Position numbers and translations under genes: made by a program
Part shown: positions 33,207 through 42,275 of the stretch, one piece after another
How positions within the stretch are numbered: position 1 is the stretch's first letter
Layout: each line of letters opens with the position of its first letter
Notes under the pieces: model-generated
Seen by the model: the letters and a program-made list of their open reading frames with translations, nothing else
What the model was told of the DNA's origin: nothing
Databases searched by the model: none
Source of the DNA: Phycisphaerales bacterium
GTDB taxonomy: Bacteria > Planctomycetota > Phycisphaerae > Phycisphaerales > UBA1924
DNA length: 64,000 nt
Direction of reading: 5' to 3'
Assembly (NCBI GenBank): GCA_029260455.1
Contig: JAJDDF010000016.1
Location: 62,001-126,000 of the forward strand

Positions 33207-35066
33207 ATGTCACCCTGCCTGACACACACACTCGCTGGCGCGCACCTCACGCTGGCTGCTTCAACAGAGCCACTTACAGCGTTCACCGCGGCGCTGGTCG
33301 CGATTCTTGCGGGCGCGGGTCTTGTCGCGCTCTGCGCGCAACGCCTGCGCCTGCCCACCATTCCCGCGTACCTGCTCACAGGCGTTGCCGTCGGTCCCTC
33401 TGCGCTCAACCTTATTGCGCGGGCAGAAGACCAGCATGGCGGGTCAGCAGGCGCCGTCAACGACATTGCAGATCTCGCGGTCGTGCTGCTCATGTTCGGG
33501 ATCGGGCTTCATCTCGATCTTGGTGCGCTGCGCCGCGGCATCGGCCCGATGCTCATCGCTGCGGGTGTAAGCACATTCCTGAGCGCAGCGCTGCTCTGGC
33601 CCATTGCGATGCTGCTTGGCGCAAGTGCACCCACAGCACTCGTGCTCGCCATGGCGGGCGCACTGTCATCTACTGCGATCGTGTTGCGATTGCTGCAGGA
33701 ACGACGGGAACTCCACCGCCAGCACGGGCGCGTGGCGCTTGCGATTCTTCTTGTGCAGGATATTGCAGTTGCCCCGATGCTTATTGCGGTGCCGCTGCTC
33801 GCACCCATCGGCGCTCATGGCACCGAAACGAATGCACTTGCGAACACATCAACAGACATACTTTCACGCGCAGGGACGACTGTGCTTGCACTTGCAGGGC
33901 TTGTGCTGCTCGGGCGGTTTGTCTTGCCACGGCTTCTCAATATCGCATCCCGGTGCGGCTCGCGCAGCATGGAAGTGCTTACGATTCTCTCGCTTGCCTT
34001 TGCGATGTTCGCAGCGGGCGTGACGCAAGTATTAGGCCTCAGCCCTGCGCTCGGCGCGTTTCTGGGCGGGTTCCTTCTCAGTGCAACCCCATTCCGTCAT
34101 GCACTTGCAGGCCAGATCGGCACATTGCGCGATGTTGCCCTTGCGGTCTTCTTCACCGCCGTAGGCATGCGCCTTGACCTGAACACGGCGATGGATCATT
34201 TGCCTGAGATCATCCTCGGCACAACTGCATTGATACTTATCAAGACATTCTCCATCGGTGCGTGCATCTGGATGGTCGGTTCAACCTTGCGCGTCGCGCT
34301 GCTTGCGGCGCTCGCACTCGCAGGGGGCGGTGAATTTGCAATTGTGATTCTCGGTGTTGCAGATAGCGCTGGGGCAGTCACGCCTGATGTCTCTTCGACG
34401 GCGACCACTATCATCGTGATCAGCATGCTGCTCATCACGCCCGGCATGGCGCTTGCGCGCATTATCGCAACCAAATGGCGCCTAGCGATGGTCCCGCCGT
34501 GGGGAAAACGTTCGCAAGTGCACGCACATTCACACGAGGACGACAGCACGAACCCATCGCGGCACGTCATCGTTGCAGGCTATGGACTGGTCGGGCGCGC
34601 AGTGAGTGATCGTCTGACCGCAACTGGCGATACAGTCACAGTCATTGAAATGAACATGCAAACCGTGCACCGCCAACAGCGCATGGGGCGGGCCTTTGTC
34701 TTTGGTGATGTCAGCGACCCTGCGGTGCTCGAATCTGCGGGCCTCCTCGTTGCTGATGCGCTTGTCCTGACCATCCCCGATGAACACGCGGTCGCCCGCG
34801 CCTGCACCACCGCCCGCGCGCTGCGCCCGGATCTCTTCATCGTTGCCCGCGCCAGCTATATGAGCCGCGGCGTGCTTGCGAAATCCCTCGGCGCGAGCGC
34901 CGTGGTGGTTGAAGAAATGGTCACCGCGGAAGCCATGGAGAAAATCGTCGAAGAGGAACTGGCGTCACGCGATGCGGGCAAACCACCACAAGCTACGCAA
35001 GCCCTTTCGTCCCAAGCCAGCGCTCCGCATCCAGCGCCGCCTGACACCCCATCCCCGCCGCAGTGA
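33207..35066 (+). CDS. CPA2 cation:proton antiporter with TrkA-N domain (Kef-like)
   Basis: About 619 residues from ATG 33207; an in-frame ATG at 33171 is also possible and neither has a clear Shine-Dalgarno. The N-terminal ~400 residues form about a dozen membrane helices with LPTIPAYLLTGVAVGPSALN and LSPALGAFLGGFLLSATPF, as in KefB/KefC. A cytoplasmic nucleotide-binding RCK/TrkA-N domain follows (VIVAGYGLVGRAV, GDVSDPAVLESAG). It likely exchanges potassium or sodium for protons under nucleotide control. The last 74 bases run over the 3' end of trxB on the other strand and encode a Pro/Ala/Ser-rich tail. Confidence 0.88.
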   Translation: MSPCLTHTLAGAHLTLAASTEPLTAFTAALVAILAGAGLVALCAQRLRLPTIPAYLLTGVAVGPSALNLIARAEDQHGGSAGAVNDIADLAVVLLMFGIGLHLDLGALRRGIGPMLIAAGVSTFLSAALLWPIAMLLGASAPTALVLAMAGALSSTAIVLRLLQERRELHRQHGRVALAILLVQDIAVAPMLIAVPLLAPIGAHGTETNALANTSTDILSRAGTTVLALAGLVLLGRFVLPRLLNIASRCGSRSMEVLTILSLAFAMFAAGVTQVLGLSPALGAFLGGFLLSATPFRHALAGQIGTLRDVALAVFFTAVGMRLDLNTAMDHLPEIILGTTALILIKTFSIGACIWMVGSTLRVALLAALALAGGGEFAIVILGVADSAGAVTPDVSSTATTIIVISMLLITPGMALARIIATKWRLAMVPPWGKRSQVHAHSHEDDSTNPSRHVIVAGYGLVGRAVSDRLTATGDTVTVIEMNMQTVHRQQRMGRAFVFGDVSDPAVLESAGLLVADALVLTIPDEHAVARACTTARALRPDLFIVARASYMSRGVLAKSLGASAVVVEEMVTAEAMEKIVEEELASRDAGKPPQATQALSSQASAPHPAPPDTPSPPQ

Positions 35067-35967
35067 TCGCCTGACGATAGTCCGCATCGGCAACATCCCC
35101 TGCGGCAAAAACACCTTCGATATTCGTCGCACTGCTGCGAGTCGTGAGGTCAATATAGCCCTTGGCATTCAGTGCAACACCGCTGCCATCTAAAAAGCCG
35201 GTCGCAGGCGTGTGACCAATCGCAACAAACAACCCGCCGACTTCGATTGTTGATTTTTCACCTGTCTGGGTGTCTTCCAGTTCGAGCGCGGTGATGTATC
35301 CATCGCCCAAGACATCAACAACCACTTTGTTCCACAGCACTTCGGCGTTGTCATTGCCAAGAAATCGCTGTTGCATCACTTTCGAAGCGCGCAGCTCGTC
35401 GCGCCTGTGAATCACACTCACCATGCTCGCAAACTTCGTGAGATAGGTCGCTTCTTCCATCGCGGTGTCGCCGCCGCCCACCACGGCCAGTCGCTTGTCA
35501 CGAAAGTTGGGTAGCGCCCCGTCACACACTGCACACGCAGACACGCCGCCGCCTGATATCGCAAGACGCATTTCGTTGTCAAGCCCCACCCAGTTGGCCG
35601 TCGCGCCGGTTGCGATGATCACCGCATGCGCAGAAATCGTTTCACCATCAGCAAGTTCAAGTTCGAATGGCGTGCGATCGAAGTGGCACTTCACAACATC
35701 ATCTGCGACCACTTTCGTCCCGAAGCGCTCCGCCTGCTTCTGAAACTTCTCCATCATGTCGGGGCCGGTCACGCCATCGGGAAAGCCGGGATAATTCTCA
35801 ACTTCGGTCGTGAGCATCAACTGCCCGCCCGGAAGCACCGGCGCGGGGTTGGATTTTGGCACACCGATCACGCACACCGGGGCGAGATTCGCCCGGGCCG
35901 CGTAAATCGCCGCGGTCCACCCCGCAGGACCGGAACCAATAATCACCACTTTGTGCGGCTCTGCCAT
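34993..35967 (-). CDS. trxB: Thioredoxin-disulfide reductase
   Basis: 324-residue low-molecular-weight flavoenzyme that moves electrons from NADPH through FAD to thioredoxin. The FAD motif is GSGPAGWTAAIYAAR near the start, the redox disulfide is CAVC in SACAVCDGALPNF, and the NADPH motif is GGGDTAMEEATYL followed by HRRDELRASK. FVAIGHTPATGF and GVFAAGDVADADYRQ are the usual C-terminal FAD motifs. Length and order are standard. Its 3' end overlaps the antiporter tail. Confidence 0.96.
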   Translation of the reverse strand: MAEPHKVVIIGSGPAGWTAAIYAARANLAPVCVIGVPKSNPAPVLPGGQLMLTTEVENYPGFPDGVTGPDMMEKFQKQAERFGTKVVADDVVKCHFDRTPFELELADGETISAHAVIIATGATANWVGLDNEMRLAISGGGVSACAVCDGALPNFRDKRLAVVGGGDTAMEEATYLTKFASMVSVIHRRDELRASKVMQQRFLGNDNAEVLWNKVVVDVLGDGYITALELEDTQTGEKSTIEVGGLFVAIGHTPATGFLDGSGVALNAKGYIDLTTRSSATNIEGVFAAGDVADADYRQAITAAGMGCQAALDAERWLGTKGLA

Positions 35968-36000
35968 CTATCCCCCACTATTCAAGAAAGTGTGTCGAAA

Positions 36001-37767
36001 TTACTGAGTGCCCTGTGCACGCTGCATACTGATCAACGGCGGCCAGAAAATGAGGTCTTCCTCGTATAACAACGCACCGCCATCGGATTCATCTTCACCA
36101 ACGGAGTACAACACGAAATCATTCCCGGTAATGTCGATGGTGGTGCCAAAAGCATTGGTGACGACGCCCGCGATTGCAGTAGTCAAAAGCTGTTCGATTT
36201 GCTCACTACTGACTTGACCAGCGTCATCGAGTACCCCTGCACTGGCTAAACCAGAGCGCAGCTCGGGGTCCGCACCCGCATCGAGCATTTCTTGTAGCAC
36301 CGAAGCTATTTCTTCAAACTCGACGAGAGCCCATTTATCTGGCGAGTCACCAAACTCCTTCAAAAACGGAAATTGCTCTTGCATCTCATTCATGCCAGTC
36401 AGCGCAGTTCCCGAACCCTCACCCGGCAGCGCAATCTCATGCACGCCCGGCCTGCCGGAAATTTCCACGCGTCCGCCGGTGCCGGGCACAAAATACACCA
36501 ACTCATTGAACTCTTTTTCACCTTCGTTGTAGGAATACGCATCGTCATTTCGATTGAGTGAGGGAATAAATGTTGGTTGCAGGTTCACAAGTTCACTGGC
36601 TGGGCGCTCGCGCGCAATCTGATAGCCCGCGCCGGCAAGGGCGCAGCGCGTGCCCGCAAGTTCTGCCACAAGTTGCCGCCGAAGTGGCAAAAGCCCTGCG
36701 GTCTCACCAGTCAATGCGACGACCGCAGCAAAACGGCGATGGTCCATCTTCTGAAAATCTGTCGGCAGGCCAAGCAACGGATCCCAGAAGGGAAAGCCCC
36801 AGCGCGTCTTGTAATCCCCCACCACCATATCTGCTTGATTCATGGTCTCCTGCGCGGAGGCATGCTCGCCAGCCGCATCGCGCCACTTCGCAGATTCATT
36901 GAACAACATGATCGGCCGATCAGATGTCGTGGCCCGCGCCATCGCCACTGCAAAAGCGCCCGCGCCGCCATCACCACCCAGTGTGCGCTCGATGAGTTGT
37001 TCGACGATCAGCCGCGTCATCTCTGGCGGACGAACACGCATGATGTAGAGTTCTCGCTCTTCGAACGAGGCAACGACCTTTGCGATGCCCGGCCCGGTCA
37101 TGCCCTCACTGTGCAGCGCCCGATAGGCAAGATCGCGCATCTGCCCGCATGTTTGGATCATCAATGTCATCGCCCATCGCTTCTCGGCAATCGTCTGCCG
37201 ATCTGCGATAGACCGATACAACCACAGCAGTTCTGCATAGCGTTCGAGGCCTTTGTCGCCTTCGCCCGCAGCGAGCAATCGGTTGGCTTCCACCGTCACG
37301 AGCAGGTGCACCGTGCTCAGTGCATCGAGGTAGTTGTATTGCGCGCCCGCGAGCATGCCATCGCCGCCCAGCGTGATGCACAGGTCTTTTTCCGCCCATG
37401 ATGCATCAACTGCATCACGGCCAAAGGGCACACTCACCATCCAGCGCTGCTCGGGATCGCCGATGCGATTGAGCGCCTCAAGGACTGCGGTCTGCGGCGC
37501 TTCCCCCGCCCACGCTGCGAGTGCGCTCCAGTCAGGAGAGTCCGGGGACATGTACATGCTCCCAAGTATCAGCACAGGCCCGCGTTCTGATATGGGCAAC
37601 TCGTCCATCGCAGCGACCGCAGGAAACAACTCGGCCTCCACCGAAATGTTGCCCTTTACCAATCCCGCAGCTTCATTGGCGCGATCGACCCACTCGTCGG
37701 CAGCCGCGATCGACGCCGATGTGAAAATCACTGCCATCACCACACTCATTCGCGCCAGACTTGTCAC
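36001..37767 (-). CDS. Hypothetical exported protein
   Basis: 588 residues with a clear signal peptide (MTSLARMSVVMAVIFTSASIAAADEW, cleavage likely after AAA). The rest is mixed helix and loop with no membrane helix or recognised motif. A glycine/acid-rich region at about 430-460 includes VPGTGGRVEISGRPGVHEIA. Its start overlaps the stop of the UbiD gene by four bases (ATGA at 37764-37767), so it is translated from the same message. A link to UbiD chemistry is not obvious, as this protein is exported while UbiD is cytoplasmic. Confidence 0.65.
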   Translation of the reverse strand: MTSLARMSVVMAVIFTSASIAAADEWVDRANEAAGLVKGNISVEAELFPAVAAMDELPISERGPVLILGSMYMSPDSPDWSALAAWAGEAPQTAVLEALNRIGDPEQRWMVSVPFGRDAVDASWAEKDLCITLGGDGMLAGAQYNYLDALSTVHLLVTVEANRLLAAGEGDKGLERYAELLWLYRSIADRQTIAEKRWAMTLMIQTCGQMRDLAYRALHSEGMTGPGIAKVVASFEERELYIMRVRPPEMTRLIVEQLIERTLGGDGGAGAFAVAMARATTSDRPIMLFNESAKWRDAAGEHASAQETMNQADMVVGDYKTRWGFPFWDPLLGLPTDFQKMDHRRFAAVVALTGETAGLLPLRRQLVAELAGTRCALAGAGYQIARERPASELVNLQPTFIPSLNRNDDAYSYNEGEKEFNELVYFVPGTGGRVEISGRPGVHEIALPGEGSGTALTGMNEMQEQFPFLKEFGDSPDKWALVEFEEIASVLQEMLDAGADPELRSGLASAGVLDDAGQVSSEQIEQLLTTAIAGVVTNAFGTTIDITGNDFVLYSVGEDESDGGALLYEEDLIFWPPLISMQRAQGTQ

Positions 37768-39869
37768 TCGTGTACCCCTTGCAAATTCTTGTTGGCTTCA
37801 GACTTGGCCTCAGCGCCAGACCCGCCGCCCGGTCGCCCCGATTCTAAGGCCTCGGGCAATCCATATTCATCCATCCGTCGATCCACCAGATCCCGGGTTC
37901 CCGCATCCATCTCAATAATCGGGGGCCAGCCCCGGACCGACACGCCACCACGTTCCCCGGGTGATTTGCTTCTGGAATCAAAAATCACCGTCGAACTGCT
38001 ACTGATACGCGCCAGATCGCGCGATGGATCCATATTCGCAGCCCACGCAAAGAGGGCCTTGTCCACATCGTCGATCTCCACCTGTTCATCGAGCAACACG
38101 GCCCACGCCGGGGCGCTCTCTGCCTGCTCCAGCGCGGCGCTGATCTGCGAAGTCTCTGCCCCGTCCGCAGCCGCAACGAACATCCACCCCGGTGCAGCTT
38201 CCGGCATCGAGACGCGATCGACACCCGCAAGCGCTTCGATGCGTTCGATTACCTCACGCCCCACTTGCACCGTCTTGCCCGCGTCTGGTGCATTCACCGC
38301 CACGCCGTTGGCCGCTTCGCCTTCGATCTTGCGCGTGCAATCGAAACCGATCTTGCCCCCCGCACCATGCTCGGGGGCTGCGTGGTCGAGAATGTCAAGC
38401 GGGCCCTTGGTCAATTCCAGATCGCGCCCGGGAGTGCAGTGCTGCGCCATGGCGCGCAGAACATCGTGAAGGTCATGCACATTGATATCCCGATCAACGA
38501 CGATCACGATCTTGGTCCATGCCATCTGCCCCGCGCCCCACACCGCGTGCATCACCCTTCGCGCCTGCATCGGGTACTGCTTGTCAATCGCGATGATCGC
38601 ACAATTGTGAAACGCACCGAACATCGGCAAATCGTAATCCACAACATCCGGTATCAATGTCTGCAACAGCGGCAGGAAAATGCGCTCCGTCGCCTTGCCA
38701 AGGTAGTAATCCTCCTGGGGCGGCTTGCCCACAATCGTCGCCGGATAAATCGCCCCGCGCCGATGCGTCAGCGCAGTCACTTCGACAATCGGATACCGAT
38801 CGGGCAATGAGTAATACCCGGTGTGATCACCAAATGGCCCTTCAAAAATAGCCCCCTGTCCAAGCACCTCATCACCCTCGGGGTCAAAGCCGGGCATGCC
38901 AGCATCAGTTGAGACATACCCTTCAATGACAATTTCCGCATTGGCTGGCACGCGGATCGGCACCGTGCGAGCCTTGACCATCGGAATCCCGGCGCCATTC
39001 AAGAACCCCGCCATGAGCAGTTCGCTCATCCCCGGCGGCAACGGCGCAGTCGCTGCATAGGGCAACACACTCTCGCCGCCAAAGACAATGGCAACCGGCA
39101 TGGGCTTGCCAAGTTTCTTCCAGCTTCGCCAGTGTGCCGCCCCGTCATGATGCATGTGCCAGTGCATCGCCAACCGGCGCGGCCCGAGCAGTTGCAACCG
39201 GTACATGCCGATGTTGTGCGAGCGAGGACGGGCCGCGTGTGCATCATCTGCGTGAATTGTGTGAATACCCGCAAAGGTGATGTACCGCCCACGGATATCC
39301 TCATTGTCCCAGTCAACACCCGCGATGGCGCGATTGATGTCCGGTGGCGCACCAACCGAGGCAAGATCACCATCCAAGGGCCAACACCGGATCATGGGCA
39401 GGCGCGTGAGGTCGACATTGTCGCCGCGATAGATGATCTCCTGACACACGCCAGCGCGCACACGTTTGGGGCCGATGCGCGACAACGGCATGAACTTGCG
39501 CACAAAGGCCAACCCCTCGCGCCACCCGCGCGGCGGGTCAGTCTTGACCAGTTCGCCGATGCGCGCGGCAAGCTCGGCACAGGTGGCATCGAGCGCCAGT
39601 TCCATGCGCCGATAGCTGCCAAAGGCATTGATGAGCACCGGAAAATCAGACCCCTCGACATTCTCAAAAAGCAGCGCGTGCCCGCCACGCTCGAAATGGA
39701 GCGGATCAGCGGCCCGGGCAGCCTGCGAGGGCGGGGCGGGACATTGCGATTTGGACTGGCGGTCGGCAAGCTCGGCGATTTCAAGCAGCGGCGAGACGGG
39801 CACCTTGATGCGCGCCAGTTCACCTCGCTGATCCAGTGCCTCGACATAATCACGCAACGTGGGAAACAT
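37764..39869 (-). CDS. UbiD-family prenylated-FMN decarboxylase, long form
   Basis: 701 residues from MFPTLRDYVE; an upstream extension to 39962 would cross the start of the ABC gene. The prFMN/metal site is recognisable: R216 and N219 in RPRSHNIGMYR, the histidines of HWHMHHDG near 240, and E312/E316 in AEIVIEGYV, with GPFGDHTGYY at 344-353. The UbiD core ends around 515. About 190 more residues follow, including DPSRDL and WPPIIEMD segments seen in long UbiD proteins. Roles in the family include menaquinone (futalosine route) or ubiquinone synthesis and aromatic acid decarboxylation. Which applies is not shown by context, and no ubiX partner is here. Confidence 0.82.
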   Translation of the reverse strand: MFPTLRDYVEALDQRGELARIKVPVSPLLEIAELADRQSKSQCPAPPSQAARAADPLHFERGGHALLFENVEGSDFPVLINAFGSYRRMELALDATCAELAARIGELVKTDPPRGWREGLAFVRKFMPLSRIGPKRVRAGVCQEIIYRGDNVDLTRLPMIRCWPLDGDLASVGAPPDINRAIAGVDWDNEDIRGRYITFAGIHTIHADDAHAARPRSHNIGMYRLQLLGPRRLAMHWHMHHDGAAHWRSWKKLGKPMPVAIVFGGESVLPYAATAPLPPGMSELLMAGFLNGAGIPMVKARTVPIRVPANAEIVIEGYVSTDAGMPGFDPEGDEVLGQGAIFEGPFGDHTGYYSLPDRYPIVEVTALTHRRGAIYPATIVGKPPQEDYYLGKATERIFLPLLQTLIPDVVDYDLPMFGAFHNCAIIAIDKQYPMQARRVMHAVWGAGQMAWTKIVIVVDRDINVHDLHDVLRAMAQHCTPGRDLELTKGPLDILDHAAPEHGAGGKIGFDCTRKIEGEAANGVAVNAPDAGKTVQVGREVIERIEALAGVDRVSMPEAAPGWMFVAAADGAETSQISAALEQAESAPAWAVLLDEQVEIDDVDKALFAWAANMDPSRDLARISSSSTVIFDSRSKSPGERGGVSVRGWPPIIEMDAGTRDLVDRRMDEYGLPEALESGRPGGGSGAEAKSEANKNLQGVHE

Positions 39870-39925
39870 GGGGGCAGCATGGTAGAGTCCCCGCGCTGAA
39901 TTGACCTGTCTGGCATATTTCGACG

Positions 39926-41023
39926 ATGAACCACGCAACCCCAACGCAGGAGTTCCCAACAATCAAGGCCATGACCACCGCGGCGAGCCAAGCTATTTCG
40001 ACCACAAAAAGTCGAGGCGATGACGCCTACGCCATCGATTTGCAAGGGGTCCACAAGACCTATCGCGGCAAGGTGCACGCCCTGCGGGGCATCGATATGC
40101 GCGTGGGGCGGGGCGAGGTCTTTGGGCTGCTCGGGCCCAATGGCGCGGGCAAAAGCACGCTTGTCAAGATTCTAATGACCGTGATCCGCCCGAGTAAGCA
40201 GCGCGGGCACCTGCTGGGCCACCCCGTCGGGCACAAGCCGACGCTGGCCCGGGTGGGCTACCTGCCCGAGCATCACACCTTTCCCGGCTATCTGACCGGC
40301 GCGCAGATTCTTGATTTCTACGGTGCAATGGCGGGCGTTGTGCGCAGCGATCGCAAGAAGCGCATCGGGGCCCTGCTCGACATGGTCGGCATGACCGACT
40401 GGGCAGATAAGAAGGTCAAGGGCTATTCCAAAGGCATGCGCCAGCGCGTCGGCATTGCACAATCTTTGATGAACGACCCCGCGCTCGTGCTGCTCGATGA
40501 ACCCACGGATGGTGTCGATCCCGAAGGCCGACGTGACATTCGCGGGATCATGAACCGCCTGCGCGATGAGGGGCGCACGGTTTTTATCAACAGTCACTTG
40601 CTCAGTGAACTTGAAGCGGTGTGCGATCGCGTTGCGATTCTGGTGCAGGGCACAGTCGAACGGCAAGGCACGATCGATTCATTGACACAGGATCAGCGGC
40701 GCTACGAGATTGAGCTTGTGGGCACCGAAGCGCCCGAAGTCCGACAGGCACTCTCATGCGATGGCAACACGCTGACTACAGGTGAATCACTTGAGGTCGA
40801 GCGCAACGTCATTCGCATCGGCACTGATGATCCGGTGGTCGTCCAGCCGCTCGTCGATGCGGTGCGGGCTGCGGGCTTGACTATTCGCTCGCTTCGTCCG
40901 GTGCGGCCATCACTTGAAGATTTGTTCATGGAAGCGGTGCGCGACAAACAGACGGGGGAAGTGCTCAAGCCGGGCGCTGCGCCGAATGTGAAGAACCACA
41001 AGCGCGGGGGGCGCACATCATGA
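39926..41023 (+). CDS. ABC transporter ATP-binding protein
   Basis: 365 residues. Walker A is GPNGAGKST (70-78), the signature is YSKGMRQRVGIAQSL in place of LSGGQ, and Walker B is LVLLDEPTDGVDPEGR. This variant, with a C-terminal ~120-residue extension, is typical of ABC-2 exporters such as the gliding/drug-resistance group. An in-frame ATG at 39971 is a possible later start. The permease follows with an ATGA overlap. The substrate is unknown. Confidence 0.9.
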   Translation: MNHATPTQEFPTIKAMTTAASQAISTTKSRGDDAYAIDLQGVHKTYRGKVHALRGIDMRVGRGEVFGLLGPNGAGKSTLVKILMTVIRPSKQRGHLLGHPVGHKPTLARVGYLPEHHTFPGYLTGAQILDFYGAMAGVVRSDRKKRIGALLDMVGMTDWADKKVKGYSKGMRQRVGIAQSLMNDPALVLLDEPTDGVDPEGRRDIRGIMNRLRDEGRTVFINSHLLSELEAVCDRVAILVQGTVERQGTIDSLTQDQRRYEIELVGTEAPEVRQALSCDGNTLTTGESLEVERNVIRIGTDDPVVVQPLVDAVRAAGLTIRSLRPVRPSLEDLFMEAVRDKQTGEVLKPGAAPNVKNHKRGGRTS

Positions 41024-42201
41024 GGCAGACATTAGCGCTGTTTGTGGATGCGTATCGCGAGCTGAACGCGAAGAAGATGTTCTGGCTTGTAATGATTTTG
41101 TCCGGCTTGGTCGTTGCGGTGTTTGCGGCGGTCGGGATCAATGAGCGCGGCATCCAGATTCTATTCTGGACGCTTGACACCGAATTCCTCTCGACAAAGG
41201 CCATGACCAAGGAGTTCTTTTACAAACAGGTGCTCTTTGTTGGCCTTGGGATCGGATTCTGGTTGACATGGGTGGCGGCGATCCTGGCGCTGGTGTCGAC
41301 CTCCGGCATGATCCCGGACTTTGTTTCCGGGGGTGCCATTGAGTTGACGCTGAGCAAGCCGATTGGTCGCGCGCGGCTGTTTCTGACAAAATATGTGACC
41401 GGGCTTGTTTTTGTTGCGTTGCAGGTAGCAGTGTTCTCAGTAGCGTGCGTGTTGGTATTTGGTCTTCGTGCGAACTACTGGGAACCTCGCATTTTGCTTG
41501 CGATTCCCATTGTGGTGCTGTTCTACAGCTATCTGTATAGCGTGTGCGCACTGGTTGGGTTGTTGTCACGTTCTGCGCTCACGGCATTGCTCGTGACGGT
41601 TCTATTTTGGTTTGTTGTGTTCTTGTTCAATGCAGCAGATGCTGGGCTGTTGTCAGAGAAACTCCGCCATGAACAAATGGCGATCCAGCGTGAGACTCGC
41701 GTGGAAGCAATCGATACGCAGATTGGGTTGCTCAAAGATCGCCAGGCCAATGAGACGACCGACGATGGGCGCGACGCGATGCAGGGGCGCATCGACCGGC
41801 GCGTGGGTGACCGCGACCAGGAAGCGGAAAAAGCTGCGAGCGCTCGGAACGCGATGAATGCGTGGGGAGCATGGCATCATCGTGTGTATATGGCCAAGAC
41901 CATCCTTCCCAAAACCGGCGAAACGACCAGCTTGCTCGGGCGCTACCTTATCTCGGCGGAGGAGGAGCAGGAGCACCTCGAAGCGGCACAGGACCTCGTG
42001 GAGGATCGGGATCAACCTGACGAGCGGGAGCCGGATGAGGTGCCGCCCGTCAACCGGCGCGACGCGGAACGCGATTCAGCACAAGACATGCAAACTGAGT
42101 TTCGCGAGCGATCTCTCTGGTGGATCATCGGGACATCGTTGATCTTCGAGTTCGTGGTGCTTGGAATTGCGACGTTTATCTTTGCGCGACGGGATTTCTA
42201 A
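41020..42201 (+). CDS. ABC-2 type transporter permease with large charged loop
   Basis: 393 residues. Five or six hydrophobic segments lie at about 20-38, 70-95, 122-150, 158-175 and 182-206, with a last helix at about 367-390. Between ~208 and 365 is a long hydrophilic loop rich in Glu, Arg, Asp and Gln, predicted to be helical or coiled-coil (KDRQANETTDDGRDA and EEEQEHLEAAQDL). Its gene overlaps the ATP-binding partner, so the pair forms one exporter. The loop is unusual for a small ABC-2 permease and could contact the ATPase or a periplasmic partner. Confidence 0.85.
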   Translation: MRQTLALFVDAYRELNAKKMFWLVMILSGLVVAVFAAVGINERGIQILFWTLDTEFLSTKAMTKEFFYKQVLFVGLGIGFWLTWVAAILALVSTSGMIPDFVSGGAIELTLSKPIGRARLFLTKYVTGLVFVALQVAVFSVACVLVFGLRANYWEPRILLAIPIVVLFYSYLYSVCALVGLLSRSALTALLVTVLFWFVVFLFNAADAGLLSEKLRHEQMAIQRETRVEAIDTQIGLLKDRQANETTDDGRDAMQGRIDRRVGDRDQEAEKAASARNAMNAWGAWHHRVYMAKTILPKTGETTSLLGRYLISAEEEQEHLEAAQDLVEDRDQPDEREPDEVPPVNRRDAERDSAQDMQTEFRERSLWWIIGTSLIFEFVVLGIATFIFARRDF

Positions 42202-42211
42202 AATAGAAGGC

Positions 42212-42266
42212 GGGCGAGACGCCCACCCCACCAGAACTGAAAGAACCCCCGCGCTCGCGCTTGGGG
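42212..42266. terminator. Two hairpins between converging permease and yhhQ genes
   Basis: The first is GGGCG-AGA-CGCCC at 42212-42224, nearly the same as the hairpin at 12569-12583. The second, at 42247-42266, has CCCC/GGGG outer arms around a GCG...GCG inner stem. They lie in the 74-bp gap between two converging genes and can serve as a bidirectional terminator. Neither is followed by a long U-run. Confidence 0.5.
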
Positions 42267-42275
42267 CGAGCCTGA

